The notes below the pieces were generated by a model. That model worked only from the letters and a program-made list of their open reading frames with translations. It did no database searches and was not told the DNA's origin. From JBCCGL01 sp039029275 (GTDB lineage Bacteria; Pseudomonadota; Gammaproteobacteria; JBCCGL01): a DNA stretch of 64,000 nucleotides. Location of the stretch: assembly GCA_039029275.1 (NCBI GenBank), contig JBCCGL010000012.1, positions 62,001 to 126,000 of the forward strand, given 5' to 3'. Shown here piece by piece: positions 43,822 to 51,705 of this stretch. The first letter of the stretch is position 1, and the number at the start of each line of letters is the position of its first letter. Made by a program: the position numbers and the translations under genes.

Positions 43822-44733
43822 TCAGGTGCTTGAATCGGTTGATTCGGCGATACGAATAAGCCAGTCGCGAAATGCCGTCAGCGGCGGGTGATTTCGCCGC
43901 TCGGGTGGCCAAACCAGATAGTAACCACCGTCGCTGGTCATACGCGAAGCGTTTGCGATAACCAGGTCACCGCCTGCAAGTTCACGCTCGATGAGGAATT
44001 CGGGCAACAAGGCTACACCCAGTCCTGCGATCGCGGCCTGCGTCGCTGTCGTGAACTGATCGAGAATCATCCCCGCAGAGCCCGCATTCATCAAGCCTTG
44101 TTCTGAGAACCACTGGCGCCATCCATCCGGCCGCGTTTCCAAATGCAACAACGGTAATTGAGTCAATTGATCCGGGATTAGCTCGCTTCCACCGTCAAGA
44201 TATGAAGGGGCACACGCCGGCACCATTACTTCAGGCAAAAGAAAGTGACACTCCACGTTAGACCAATGGGGCGTACCGACGTAGATGGCCGCATCCTGTC
44301 GTTCGGCGCGAAAGTCTATTGGCCGCAGCCGCGTGGCGATATTGATGCTGGCGCCCGGGTTCTGCGCATAAAAGTCAGGCAAGCGCGGCGCGAGCCAGCG
44401 AGTCCCAAATGTAGGCAATACGGCGAGGTTGAGTACGCCACCGAGCGGGTTCGCGGCAAGATTTATCGATGCATTGGCAATGATCTTAAGTGCTTCGCGC
44501 ACTTCATGGACGTAGGTCTCACCGGCAGGCGTCAGGCGCACGGTTTGTTTTTCGCGTACAAAAAGCAACACATCCAATTGTTCTTCGAGGGCTTTGATCT
44601 GGCGGCTCACCGCGCTTTGGGTGACCGATAACTCCTGAGCCGCAGACGTAAAGCTGCCGGTTCGCGCCGCGGCTTCAAACGCCAAAAGATACGCTGTGGA
44701 AGGAATAAATCGACGTGGGGATAGCATAGTCAT
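43822..44733 (-). CDS. LysR-family regulator, likely GcdR of glutarate catabolism
   Basis: A 303-residue LysR-type regulator with an N-terminal winged helix-turn-helix (FEAAARTGSFTSAAQELSVT, SAVSRQIKALE) and a GcvA-like effector domain. It is divergent from gcdH and a CoA-transferase, the arrangement of gcdR-gcdH-gcdG in Pseudomonas. By that analogy it activates them in response to glutarate or a derivative. The 102-bp shared region holds two GCCAATCAT repeats that could be its sites. The assignment to GcdR rests on context. Confidence 0.88.
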   Translation of the reverse strand: MTMLSPRRFIPSTAYLLAFEAAARTGSFTSAAQELSVTQSAVSRQIKALEEQLDVLLFVREKQTVRLTPAGETYVHEVREALKIIANASINLAANPLGGVLNLAVLPTFGTRWLAPRLPDFYAQNPGASINIATRLRPIDFRAERQDAAIYVGTPHWSNVECHFLLPEVMVPACAPSYLDGGSELIPDQLTQLPLLHLETRPDGWRQWFSEQGLMNAGSAGMILDQFTTATQAAIAGLGVALLPEFLIERELAGGDLVIANASRMTSDGGYYLVWPPERRNHPPLTAFRDWLIRIAESTDSST

Positions 44734-44775
44734 TCCACTTTATCATGACTTAATTCCGTTTTTTCGTTTCAAACT

Positions 44776-44808
44776 GCCAATCATGCGGTCTAGAATTCCG
44801 CCAATCAT
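44776..44808. promoter_or_regulatory. Direct repeats between the LysR gene and gcdH
   Basis: GCCAATCAT occurs at 44776-44784 and 44800-44808, starts 24 bp apart, and between them GCGG and CCGC form a short inverted repeat. They are centred 44 bp before the gcdH ATG. They are candidate binding sites for the divergent LysR regulator. Confidence 0.4.
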
Positions 44809-44835
44809 TACAATTACTCACCACAAGGCAACCGA

Positions 44836-46044
44836 ATGACACTAAAGGCCAAAGACGCGCCTGATCTCGGGCAGTTTGAATGGGACGACCCTTTTCGTTT
44901 CGACGCACAGTTGAGCGATGATGAACGCTTGATTCGCGACACCGCGCACGACTACGCGCAGAACCAATTGCAACCTCGCGTAATCGACGCCTTCGCCAGC
45001 GAAGAGACCGATTCCGGTATTTTTCGGGAGATGGGCGAGTTGGGACTGCTTGGCGCGACCCTCCCCGAAGAATACGGCGGCGCGGGCGCGAACTACGTCG
45101 CCTACGGTTTGATTGCGCGCGAAATCGAGCGCGTCGACTCAGGGTATCGCTCGATGATGTCGGTGCAATCGTCTCTTGTCATGTACCCGATCTACGCTTA
45201 CGGCAGCGAAGAGCAGCGACAAAAATACCTGCCAAAGCTCGCCAGCGGCGAGTGGATCGGCTGCTTCGGGCTGACCGAACCGGACGCAGGCTCCGACCCC
45301 GCCGGGATGAAAACCCGTGCAGAAAAAACAGACAGCGGGTACAAACTCAGCGGCTCAAAAATGTGGATTTCCAACAGTCCGATTGCCGATGTATTTGTCG
45401 TGTGGGCCAAGTCGGATGCCCATGATGGCAAAATCCGCGGCTTTGTCCTCGAGAAAGGCACGAAGGGATTGTCCGCGCCAAAAATTGCGGGCAAGCAATC
45501 CCTGCGCGCCTCAATCACTGGCGAGATCGTGCTGGACGGCGCTGAAGTTGGCGAGGACGCCCTGTTGCCAAACGTATCCGGTTTGAAAGGCCCGTTTGGG
45601 TGTTTGAACCGCGCGCGCTACGGCATCTCCTGGGGCGTGATCGGCGCTGCGGAATTTTGCTGGCACGCCGCGCGCCAGTACGGGCTCGATCGCAAGCAAT
45701 TCAATAAACCGCTCGCAGGCACACAGTTGTTTCAGAAAAAACTTGCAGACATGCAAACCGAAATCTCACTTGGTCTGCAAGCGTCGTTGCGCGTGGGTCG
45801 CCTGATGGATGAAGCCAACGCTGCGCCGGAAATGATCTCGATTGTGAAGCGCAACAACTGTGGCAAAGCTTTGGCTGTCGCGCGCGAAGCGCGTGATATG
45901 CACGGTGGCAATGGAATCTCAGAGCAATATCAGGTGGTCCGCCATATGATGAATCTGGAAACCGTGAATACCTACGAAGGTACCCACGATGTGCACGCGC
46001 TCATTCTTGGCCGCGCGCAAACCGGCATACAGGCGTTTTTCTGA
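44836..46044 (+). CDS. gcdH: Glutaryl-CoA dehydrogenase
   Basis: A 402-residue acyl-CoA dehydrogenase, slightly longer than butyryl-CoA types. FGLTEPDAGSDP and KMWISNSP flank the flavin site, and the catalytic base is E381 in NTYEGTHDVHALILGR. The opening FEWDDPF and the whole run match GcdH, which oxidatively decarboxylates glutaryl-CoA to crotonyl-CoA in lysine and tryptophan breakdown. Its TGA shares one base with the ATG of the CoA-transferase gene, showing close coupling. Confidence 0.94.
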   Translation: MTLKAKDAPDLGQFEWDDPFRFDAQLSDDERLIRDTAHDYAQNQLQPRVIDAFASEETDSGIFREMGELGLLGATLPEEYGGAGANYVAYGLIAREIERVDSGYRSMMSVQSSLVMYPIYAYGSEEQRQKYLPKLASGEWIGCFGLTEPDAGSDPAGMKTRAEKTDSGYKLSGSKMWISNSPIADVFVVWAKSDAHDGKIRGFVLEKGTKGLSAPKIAGKQSLRASITGEIVLDGAEVGEDALLPNVSGLKGPFGCLNRARYGISWGVIGAAEFCWHAARQYGLDRKQFNKPLAGTQLFQKKLADMQTEISLGLQASLRVGRLMDEANAAPEMISIVKRNNCGKALAVAREARDMHGGNGISEQYQVVRHMMNLETVNTYEGTHDVHALILGRAQTGIQAFF

Positions 46045-47165
46045 TGGGTGCGCCGCTCGAAGGTTTGCGCGTACTCGAATTGGCGCGCATCCTCGCCGGA
46101 CCCTGGATCGGCCAAACGCTGGCTGATCTCGGAGCCGAGGTCATCAAAGTTGAAAGCCCGCAGGGCGACGATACACGTACGTGGGGACCTCCGTTTATCG
46201 AGCGCGAAGTCGATGGCAGGACCGACAAAACCGCTGCGTACTTCCACTCGACCAATCGCGGCAAACAATCAATTGTGGTCGACTTTCGCAGCGACGAAGG
46301 CCAGCAAAAAATTCGTGATCTGGTGATGGAATCCGACGTGCTTGTCGAGAACTTCAAACTCGGCGGCCTGAAAAAATACGGACTGGACTACGAATCGCTC
46401 GCCGCCATTAATCCTCGGCTGGTGTATTGCTCGATCACCGGCTTTGGTCAAACTGGTCCTTACGCGCATCGCGCGGGCTACGACTTTCTGATTCAAGGCA
46501 TGAGCGGGATTATGTCGCTGTGTGGCGAGCCTGACGCACAGCCGCAAAAAGCCGGTGTCGCGATCGCAGACATTTTTACCGGCCTTTACGGCGTTATCGG
46601 CATTCAGACAGCGTTGGCAGAGCGCGAAAAAACCGGGCGCGGGCAACACATCGACATGGCCTTGCTCGACTGCATGACCGCCGTGCTCGCCAATCAAGCG
46701 ATGAACTATATGACCTCGGGCGTATCGCCCAACCGCATGGGCAACGCGCATCCGAATATCGCGCCATATCAGGTAATGGCCTGTGCAGACGGGCATTTGA
46801 TTATTGCCGTTGGCAACGACGGCCAGTACCAAAAGCTGTGTAGTGTGCTGGGCTGCGACGAACTCGCCTCGGACGAACGCTTTACGACTAATCCGCTGCG
46901 GGTACAAAACCGCGATGCGCTAACTGAGTCTCTGAGCGCTTACGTGATGCAGTGGAAGAAAAACGATCTACTGGATGCGCTGGAAGCGGCTGGTGTTCCC
47001 GCTGGTCCGATCAATACGGTTGAGGAAATCTTGAACGATCCGCAAATTGAATCACGCGGTCTGAAAGTCAATCTGGATGGTGTCCCGGGCATTCGCACGC
47101 CGATTGTTTTTTCCGAGTCGGAGTTGAAGGTTGAGAAGCCGTCACCGGTATTAGGGGAGTCGTGA
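46044..47165 (+). CDS. Class III CoA-transferase (CaiB/BaiF), probable glutarate CoA-transferase
   Basis: A 373-residue family III CoA-transferase. It opens LEGLRVLELARILAGPW, has STNRGKQSIVVD, and the likely catalytic Asp lies in GQHIDMALLDC. Family members form a covalent aspartyl-CoA intermediate. Placed after gcdH and overlapping it by one base, it probably moves CoA from succinyl-CoA to glutarate (GcdG/SUGCT role). It is about 20 residues shorter than many relatives at the C-terminus, but the domains look complete. Confidence 0.9.
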   Translation: MGAPLEGLRVLELARILAGPWIGQTLADLGAEVIKVESPQGDDTRTWGPPFIEREVDGRTDKTAAYFHSTNRGKQSIVVDFRSDEGQQKIRDLVMESDVLVENFKLGGLKKYGLDYESLAAINPRLVYCSITGFGQTGPYAHRAGYDFLIQGMSGIMSLCGEPDAQPQKAGVAIADIFTGLYGVIGIQTALAEREKTGRGQHIDMALLDCMTAVLANQAMNYMTSGVSPNRMGNAHPNIAPYQVMACADGHLIIAVGNDGQYQKLCSVLGCDELASDERFTTNPLRVQNRDALTESLSAYVMQWKKNDLLDALEAAGVPAGPINTVEEILNDPQIESRGLKVNLDGVPGIRTPIVFSESELKVEKPSPVLGES

Positions 47166-47246
47166 CTACTGAGATTAAACTGGGTGAAGTTGGGTATCGC
47201 TCACTAATGTTTTGTAACGTTCATTCGTGACGTGCACGGCGAGCGA

Positions 47247-47274
47247 CCTACTTTTCCCAGCGGTGAAAAGTAGG
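47247..47274. repeat. Left-end hairpin of the inverted-repeat element
   Basis: CCTACTTTTC (47247-47256) pairs perfectly with GAAAAGTAGG (47265-47274) around an 8-base loop. It sits 81 bp after the CoA-transferase stop. The AAAAACC...GGTTTTTT pairing just after it (47276-47298) could act as a terminator for that gene. Confidence 0.75.
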
Positions 47275-47639
47275 CAAAAACCGCTTTTCGGGTTTTTTAA
47301 TCAAAACGTCTGAGTCGCGCCGCGATTAATTCCACGCATTGCTTGAAAATCCGTCGCGGCCCAATGAATTATCGTTCCTTCGAATAGAAAGCCAGTAAAG
47401 CAAGCTTGTCGTACACCGAAAGATTTCAGGGTGCGAGCGGTTTGGCTAGTTAATTTAACTAAAACAAATTTGTGCACCCTGAGATGCTTAACGAACCGAT
47501 AGCGCGTGTCAGTCGTTTCATATTCGGCGAGCAGTGATTTCTTGTTGTGAGCGCATGCATAGTTTGATTCTGGCGCCCAGATTCGACGCGCTCACCACGC
47601 TGAACGCCGCAGATCGAAAAACCGGAAACGCACTTTTTG

Positions 47640-47667
47640 GTCACTTTTTGGGCGAACAAAAAGTGAC
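47640..47667. repeat. Right-end hairpin of the inverted-repeat element
   Basis: GTCACTTTTT (47640-47649) pairs perfectly with AAAAAGTGAC (47658-47667) around an 8-base loop. Stem length, loop length and offset from the element end are the same as at the left end, while both arms have changed together. A further partial copy of the arm (CACTTTTTG at 47631-47639) lies just inside it. Confidence 0.75.
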
Positions 47668-47735
47668 TCGCTCGCTATGCAATTAGTGGGAACAGGATTT
47701 AATCTTCAGGCGAGCGAAACGAGCTTTAGCGGCTA

Positions 47736-48200
47736 TCAAATAACCGTCTTCGCCATTATCAACGCATCTTCCCTGCCCGCCCGGCTTCGATAGTAGCCGG
47801 AGCGCGTGCCGATTTCGTTAAAACCTTCTTCCAGATAGAGATCGACCGCAGCGGTGTTAGACGGACGTACTTCAAGGTAGACCGAATCTATCCTCATATT
47901 GCGCATTGCCGAAAACAAACCGTGCAGCATTTGCCGCGCCAGGCCTTGTCGCCTGTATGAAGGATCAACGCAAATGTTAAGAATGTGTGCCTCACCAGCG
48001 GCAAACTGAAAAATTCCGTAGCCGACAGTGTGATCGTCGAGGGTGATCACGAGGCAGGAGTAAGCAGCTCGCAAGCAGTCGCGAAAAATACCCGGAGTCC
48101 AGGGGTAGTTGTAGCTGCGCTTTTCGATCTCGACGACATCGTCAAGATCCTCGATTTCCATATTTCGAATAATCGATTCTTGCGTGCGAACCGCGACCAT
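47736..48200 (-). CDS. rimI: Ribosomal protein bS18 alanine N-acetyltransferase RimI
   Basis: A 154-residue GNAT acetyltransferase. The acetyl-CoA loop reads DPSYRRQGLARQML, followed by YLEVRPSNTAAVDLYLEEGF, the RimI hallmark. It acetylates the N-terminus of ribosomal protein bS18. I chose the ATG at 48200 (MVAVRTQESIIR), 5 bp after the stop of the upstream gene; an ATG at 48161 is also possible. The frame is open to 48251 inside the upstream gene. The neighbour being holD-like matches the E. coli holD-rimI order. Confidence 0.9.
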   Translation of the reverse strand: MVAVRTQESIIRNMEIEDLDDVVEIEKRSYNYPWTPGIFRDCLRAAYSCLVITLDDHTVGYGIFQFAAGEAHILNICVDPSYRRQGLARQMLHGLFSAMRNMRIDSVYLEVRPSNTAAVDLYLEEGFNEIGTRSGYYRSRAGREDALIMAKTVI

Positions 48201-48205
48201 AACTT

Positions 48206-48745
48206 TCAATCCAACATCGACCTTACGCGCTTGAGATCTTCCCATGCGCATCTTTTCAATTCAGCGTTCTCGAGCATCATTCGCGGGTGCACTGTCGCGA
48301 TGAGCGTAGCGCCGTCCAGTCGATCAAACGACGCCGTTTCAATTTTGTCTGAACGCATCCACAATACGACTTTACGCGTGCCCGATTGCATAACCTCACC
48401 GATCATTTGACCATCTCCGGCATCGGGACGGGACAATCCAATAAGTTCAATCTGTGCGCGTGTCAGCCGAATCGCCTTTAGCATTGCCTCAAAAAGTTCT
48501 CCGCATGCGCCGGCAAACACGGTTTGCGCCTGTTCGTCTTCTTGATGCCATTCACCGACAACCGTGAGCTGCGCATAGTCCTCAGTAGCCGGTGCGTGTA
48601 TGGACACACCGTGTTGGGCTAACTGATCTGCGAGCGTTGTCGCTGGCTTAGACTGCTCTGTTGGCAACTGGGCGCGGACGCGCTGCTGCCAAAGATCGAT
48701 GCCCATCGCGGTCAGCGTATTGATTTGTCGGCGTGATAAATCCAT
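48206..48745 (-). CDS. HolD-like protein (DNA polymerase III psi subunit, UDG-like fold)
   Basis: A 179-residue protein. The N-terminus DLSRRQINTLTAMGIDLWQQR resembles the short chi-binding start of HolD. The C-terminal TVHPRMMLENAELKRCAWEDLKRV recalls the end of family 4 uracil-DNA glycosylases, a fold the psi subunit is related to. The glycosylase active-site motifs and Fe-S cysteines are absent, so enzymatic activity is unlikely. The position before rimI supports holD. The assignment is an inference from position and weak similarity. The ATG at 48745 has no clear ribosome site; GTG and TTG just before it are alternatives. Confidence 0.7.
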   Translation of the reverse strand: MDLSRRQINTLTAMGIDLWQQRVRAQLPTEQSKPATTLADQLAQHGVSIHAPATEDYAQLTVVGEWHQEDEQAQTVFAGACGELFEAMLKAIRLTRAQIELIGLSRPDAGDGQMIGEVMQSGTRKVVLWMRSDKIETASFDRLDGATLIATVHPRMMLENAELKRCAWEDLKRVRSMLD

Positions 48746-48856
48746 CACCAAAGAGGAGAATGCGCTCAGGTTTCTAATTGGCCTATTGTCGCGAGCAGAG
48801 CAGCGTTGCGCAACGAATTTTGTTGCGCGGATTAATGCTGAGCAATCAGTGTTTAA

Positions 48857-49216
48857 TCAATCGCGAAAGCCATAGTCGTCGACAAGTCTTTTCACGAGTT
48901 GTATGTGTTCGGACGTTGCCTGAATGACGTGAAAACCGGTGTCGTAAAACATCGGGTTGATATCGTTGTTGCTCCAGCAGCTGCGCGCCTCAAAATCGTG
49001 CGGTTCAATTGCGTCCTCGTGGTTGGGCAAGTGCATTCGCAGTTGAAAATTCTGATCGACGGGAATCGGCTCTTCGCTCACCAGCATCATGCCTTCCGGC
49101 GAGATATCGACGATATGCCCCAGTTTTTCGTTGGTTATTCTGTCAAAAACACGCAGGTGGAAGATCAGATGACGACGCTTGATTTCACGGCGATCATTCT
49201 CAAGTGGTACTTGCAT
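48857..49216 (-). CDS. PilZ domain protein
   Basis: A 119-residue single-domain PilZ protein. RREIKRR contains the RxxxR motif and DISPEG the second motif, so cyclic-di-GMP binding is expected. It has the same size and layout as the protein at 11759-12130, ending in a matching DDYG/DEYG helix. I chose the ATG at 49216, preceded by GGGGAG; the GTG at 49231 would put that ribosome site inside the gene. It lies after pssA and before the holD-like gene on the same strand, about 100 bp from each. Confidence 0.85.
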   Translation of the reverse strand: MQVPLENDRREIKRRHLIFHLRVFDRITNEKLGHIVDISPEGMMLVSEEPIPVDQNFQLRMHLPNHEDAIEPHDFEARSCWSNNDINPMFYDTGFHVIQATSEHIQLVKRLVDDYGFRD

Positions 49217-49309
49217 CGCTTGGCTCCCCACTTTCCAGATTTTGATTGTAGAGAGTTTAGGACATCCAACTGTTTTTGCTGGAGTGACGCAGTTGCACCC
49301 GCGCGATGC

Positions 49310-50077
49310 TCAGGACGACTGCCGTGCCTCGCGTTTGCGTGACCAGCGCCAAATGCTGAACGCCGGACCCGATACTGCATAAATTGCGAAGCACGCGAGC
49401 ACAATCTTTGGCGGATCGATTGAGGTGAACGCGAACAGCAGTACCAGCGCAGTCAGCGCCATAAACGACACTCGCTTGTGCGTGCCTATGTCTTTGAAAC
49501 TGTAATAGGTAAAGTTGGATACCATGAGCAGTCCCGCCGCGATGGTGACGACAAACGCAAGAAGTGCCAATTGCTCGCCCTGATAACCGACGTCATCTGC
49601 AACCCAAATCATACCCATGACCAGTGCGGCTCCCGACGGACTTGCCAGCCCTTGAAAAAAGCGCTTATCCGCAATGCCAAGCTGGGTGTTAAATCTCGCC
49701 AGACGCAACGCGGTGCACGCAGCGTAAAGAAATGAAGCGAGTAGTCCGAGCTGCCCAAAACCAAGCCCACCGAGCGATTGCAGCGACCACTCGTACACGA
49801 TCAATCCCGGGGCAACGCCAAACGAAATAACATCGGAAAGGCTGTCAAACTCCGCACCGAAGTCACTTGAGGTATTGGTCAATCGCGCGACGCGACCGTC
49901 GAGTGTATCTAATATCATCGCGATGAAGATGGCGATTGCGGCGCGGCTAAAGTTGCCGTCCATTGCCGAAATGACGCCGTAAAATCCCGCGAACAGAGCT
50001 GAGGTTGTAAAAAGGTTGGGCAGTAGATAAATCGCCCGACGAGGTTGCTTGGCTGGCTTTTCTTCTGAATCGCTCAT
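49310..50077 (-). CDS. pssA: CDP-diacylglycerol-serine O-phosphatidyltransferase
   Basis: A 255-residue inner membrane enzyme with about seven helices. The CDP-alcohol phosphotransferase motif DG-x2-AR-x8-G-x3-D-x3-D is complete in LDGRVARLTNTSSDFGAEFDSLSD (metal-binding Asp residues). It makes phosphatidylserine, the precursor of phosphatidylethanolamine. This is the membrane (Gram-positive/yeast-like) PssA type rather than the E. coli PLD-like type. It follows ilvC, a common order in Pseudomonas-like gammaproteobacteria. The ATG at 50077 is the most likely start. Confidence 0.93.
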   Translation of the reverse strand: MSDSEEKPAKQPRRAIYLLPNLFTTSALFAGFYGVISAMDGNFSRAAIAIFIAMILDTLDGRVARLTNTSSDFGAEFDSLSDVISFGVAPGLIVYEWSLQSLGGLGFGQLGLLASFLYAACTALRLARFNTQLGIADKRFFQGLASPSGAALVMGMIWVADDVGYQGEQLALLAFVVTIAAGLLMVSNFTYYSFKDIGTHKRVSFMALTALVLLFAFTSIDPPKIVLACFAIYAVSGPAFSIWRWSRKREARQSS

Positions 50078-50144
50078 GCGGATTTGATTGAAAGTTGAGT
50101 TGTGTGCGGTGATTATGCCACCGCACACGCTTTTACGCGGAGGA

Positions 50145-51161
50145 TTAGTTTTTGGTTTTGTCCACTTTTGCCGACGCCGCGATCCACGGCATCATTCCGC
50201 GCAGCTTCTCACCGACCTCTTCGATGGAGTGCTCGCGACCGATACGACGCTTCGCTTTTAATGTGACTGCGGCCGCCTGATTCTCCTGAATGAACTCGCG
50301 AGCGAATTCACCGCGCTGGATTTCTGCAAGAATGCGTTTCATTTCGGCCTTGGTTTCATCGGTGATGATGCGCGGGCCTCGAGTCAAATCACCGTACTCG
50401 GCTGTGTTGGAAATTGAGTAACGCATGTTGGCAATACCACCTTCGTACATCAGATCGACGATCAGTTTCAGCTCGTGCAAACATTCGAAATACGCCATTT
50501 CCGGGGCATAGCCCGCTTCAACCAGTGTTTCGTAACCGGCCTGTACCAACGCGGTTGTGCCGCCGCACAGAACCGCCTGCTCGCCAAACAAATCGGTTTC
50601 GGTTTCTTCCTGAAAAGTGGTTTCGATGATCCCGGCGCGTCCACCACCGTTTGCCGATGCGTAGGAGAGCGCGATTTCACGGGCCTGACCGGAGCTGTCC
50701 TGCGCGATAGCGATCAAAGAAGGAACACCGCCGCCCTCGACATAGGTTGAGCGCACGAGGTGACCCGGACCTTTCGGCGCGATCATGATCACATCGAGAT
50801 CAGCTCTTGGCTCAATCGCACCGAAGTGAATATTAAAGCCGTGCGCGAACGCCATTGCTGCGCCTTCTTTGATATTCGGTTCGACCTGATTCTTGTAAAT
50901 CGCCGCCTGATGCTCATCTGGAGCAAGAATCATGACCACGTCTGCGGCCGCAACAGCATCCTCGACTGACTTGACGGTCAAGCCTGCATTTTCAGCTTTG
51001 ACTGCCGAGGCTGAGCCTTCGCGCAGGCCTACGATCACGCTGACGCCTGAATCATTGAGGTTGTTGGCGTGCGCATGCCCCTGCGAGCCGTAGCCAATAA
51101 TCGATACGGTCTTGCCTTGAATGACAGACAAATCGACGTCTTTATCGTAATAAACGTTCAT
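50145..51161 (-). CDS. ilvC: Ketol-acid reductoisomerase
   Basis: A 338-residue class I (short) KARI. NADPH binding is seen in SIIGYGSQGHAHANNL, and the metal site in the C-terminal helical domain around YFECLHELKLIVDLMYEGG. It converts acetolactate or acetohydroxybutyrate to the dihydroxy acid in isoleucine/valine/leucine synthesis. The ATG at 51161 has GGAG six bases before it and starts MNVYYDKDVDLS, the family start; the longer frame is not used. It lies 52 bp after ilvH in the same operon. Confidence 0.96.
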   Translation of the reverse strand: MNVYYDKDVDLSVIQGKTVSIIGYGSQGHAHANNLNDSGVSVIVGLREGSASAVKAENAGLTVKSVEDAVAAADVVMILAPDEHQAAIYKNQVEPNIKEGAAMAFAHGFNIHFGAIEPRADLDVIMIAPKGPGHLVRSTYVEGGGVPSLIAIAQDSSGQAREIALSYASANGGGRAGIIETTFQEETETDLFGEQAVLCGGTTALVQAGYETLVEAGYAPEMAYFECLHELKLIVDLMYEGGIANMRYSISNTAEYGDLTRGPRIITDETKAEMKRILAEIQRGEFAREFIQENQAAAVTLKAKRRIGREHSIEEVGEKLRGMMPWIAASAKVDKTKN

Positions 51162-51213
51162 GGTGTTCTCCACATACTCCCCGGTGTACCGGCGGTTTAT
51201 TGAATTTGATAGG

Positions 51214-51705
51214 TTAAACTTTAAGGCAGCGTTCGCCGCGCGAGATGCCTGCCGCACCCGAGCGAACCACTTCGAGAATCCCGTCTTCACCCACTGCCTT
51301 GATAAAGGCGTCGAGTTTGCCGGCATCGCCCGTGAGTTCGATGATGTAGCTGGTGTCGGTCACGTCGATGATACGACCGCGAAAGATATCGCACAGGCGT
51401 TTGACTTCTTCGCGATGCGCACCCGCGGCTTTGACTTTGATCAGCATCATTTCGCGATCGACGTGTGACGACTCGGTCATATCGCTGAGGCGAACAACAT
51501 CAACAAGCTTGTTAAGTTGCTTGGTTATCTGTTCGATGCGCTCGTCCGAACCAAACGTCACGATCGTCATGCGAGACAGTGACGAGTCATGTGTGGGTGC
51601 GACCGTCAGCGACTCAATGTTGTAGCCACGCGCCGAGAACAGCCCCGCAACGCGCGACAGCGCACCCGATTCGTTTTCCAACAGGATCGAAATTATGTGT
51701 CTCAT
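51214..51705 (-). CDS. ilvH: Acetolactate synthase small (regulatory) subunit
   Basis: A 163-residue protein with an N-terminal ACT domain (HIISILLENESGALSRVAGLF) that binds valine for feedback inhibition, and a second ACT-like C-terminal domain. It activates and regulates IlvI. Its ATG overlaps the ilvI TGA by one base (TGATG), so synthesis of the two subunits is coupled. Confidence 0.95.
   Translation of the reverse strand: MRHIISILLENESGALSRVAGLFSARGYNIESLTVAPTHDSSLSRMTIVTFGSDERIEQITKQLNKLVDVVRLSDMTESSHVDREMMLIKVKAAGAHREEVKRLCDIFRGRIIDVTDTSYIIELTGDAGKLDAFIKAVGEDGILEVVRSGAAGISRGERCLKV

Larger units (their letters stand above)
47239..47675. mobile_element. 437-bp inverted-repeat element, MITE-like
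   Basis: This fills most of the 570-bp gap between the CoA-transferase and rimI. The ends are 64-bp inverted repeats (47239-47302 and 47612-47675), 42 of 64 positions identical by hand alignment, both starting GCGAGCGA. Each end contains a 10-bp hairpin with an 8-base loop; the stems differ by paired substitutions (CCTACTTTTC with GAAAAGTAGG on the left; GTCACTTTTT with AAAAAGTGAC on the right). The 309-bp centre has no convincing gene; a 66-residue minus frame there is probably not coding. It looks like a non-autonomous repeat. Related hairpin-plus-CAAAA sequences recur in gammaproteobacterial genomes. No target-site duplication is visible. Confidence 0.65.

Noticed and set aside
47459..47659. 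A 66-codon minus-strand frame inside the inverted-repeat element
   Set aside because: It runs through the structured end repeat, has no ribosome site and no domain; such frames are typical by-products of repeats.
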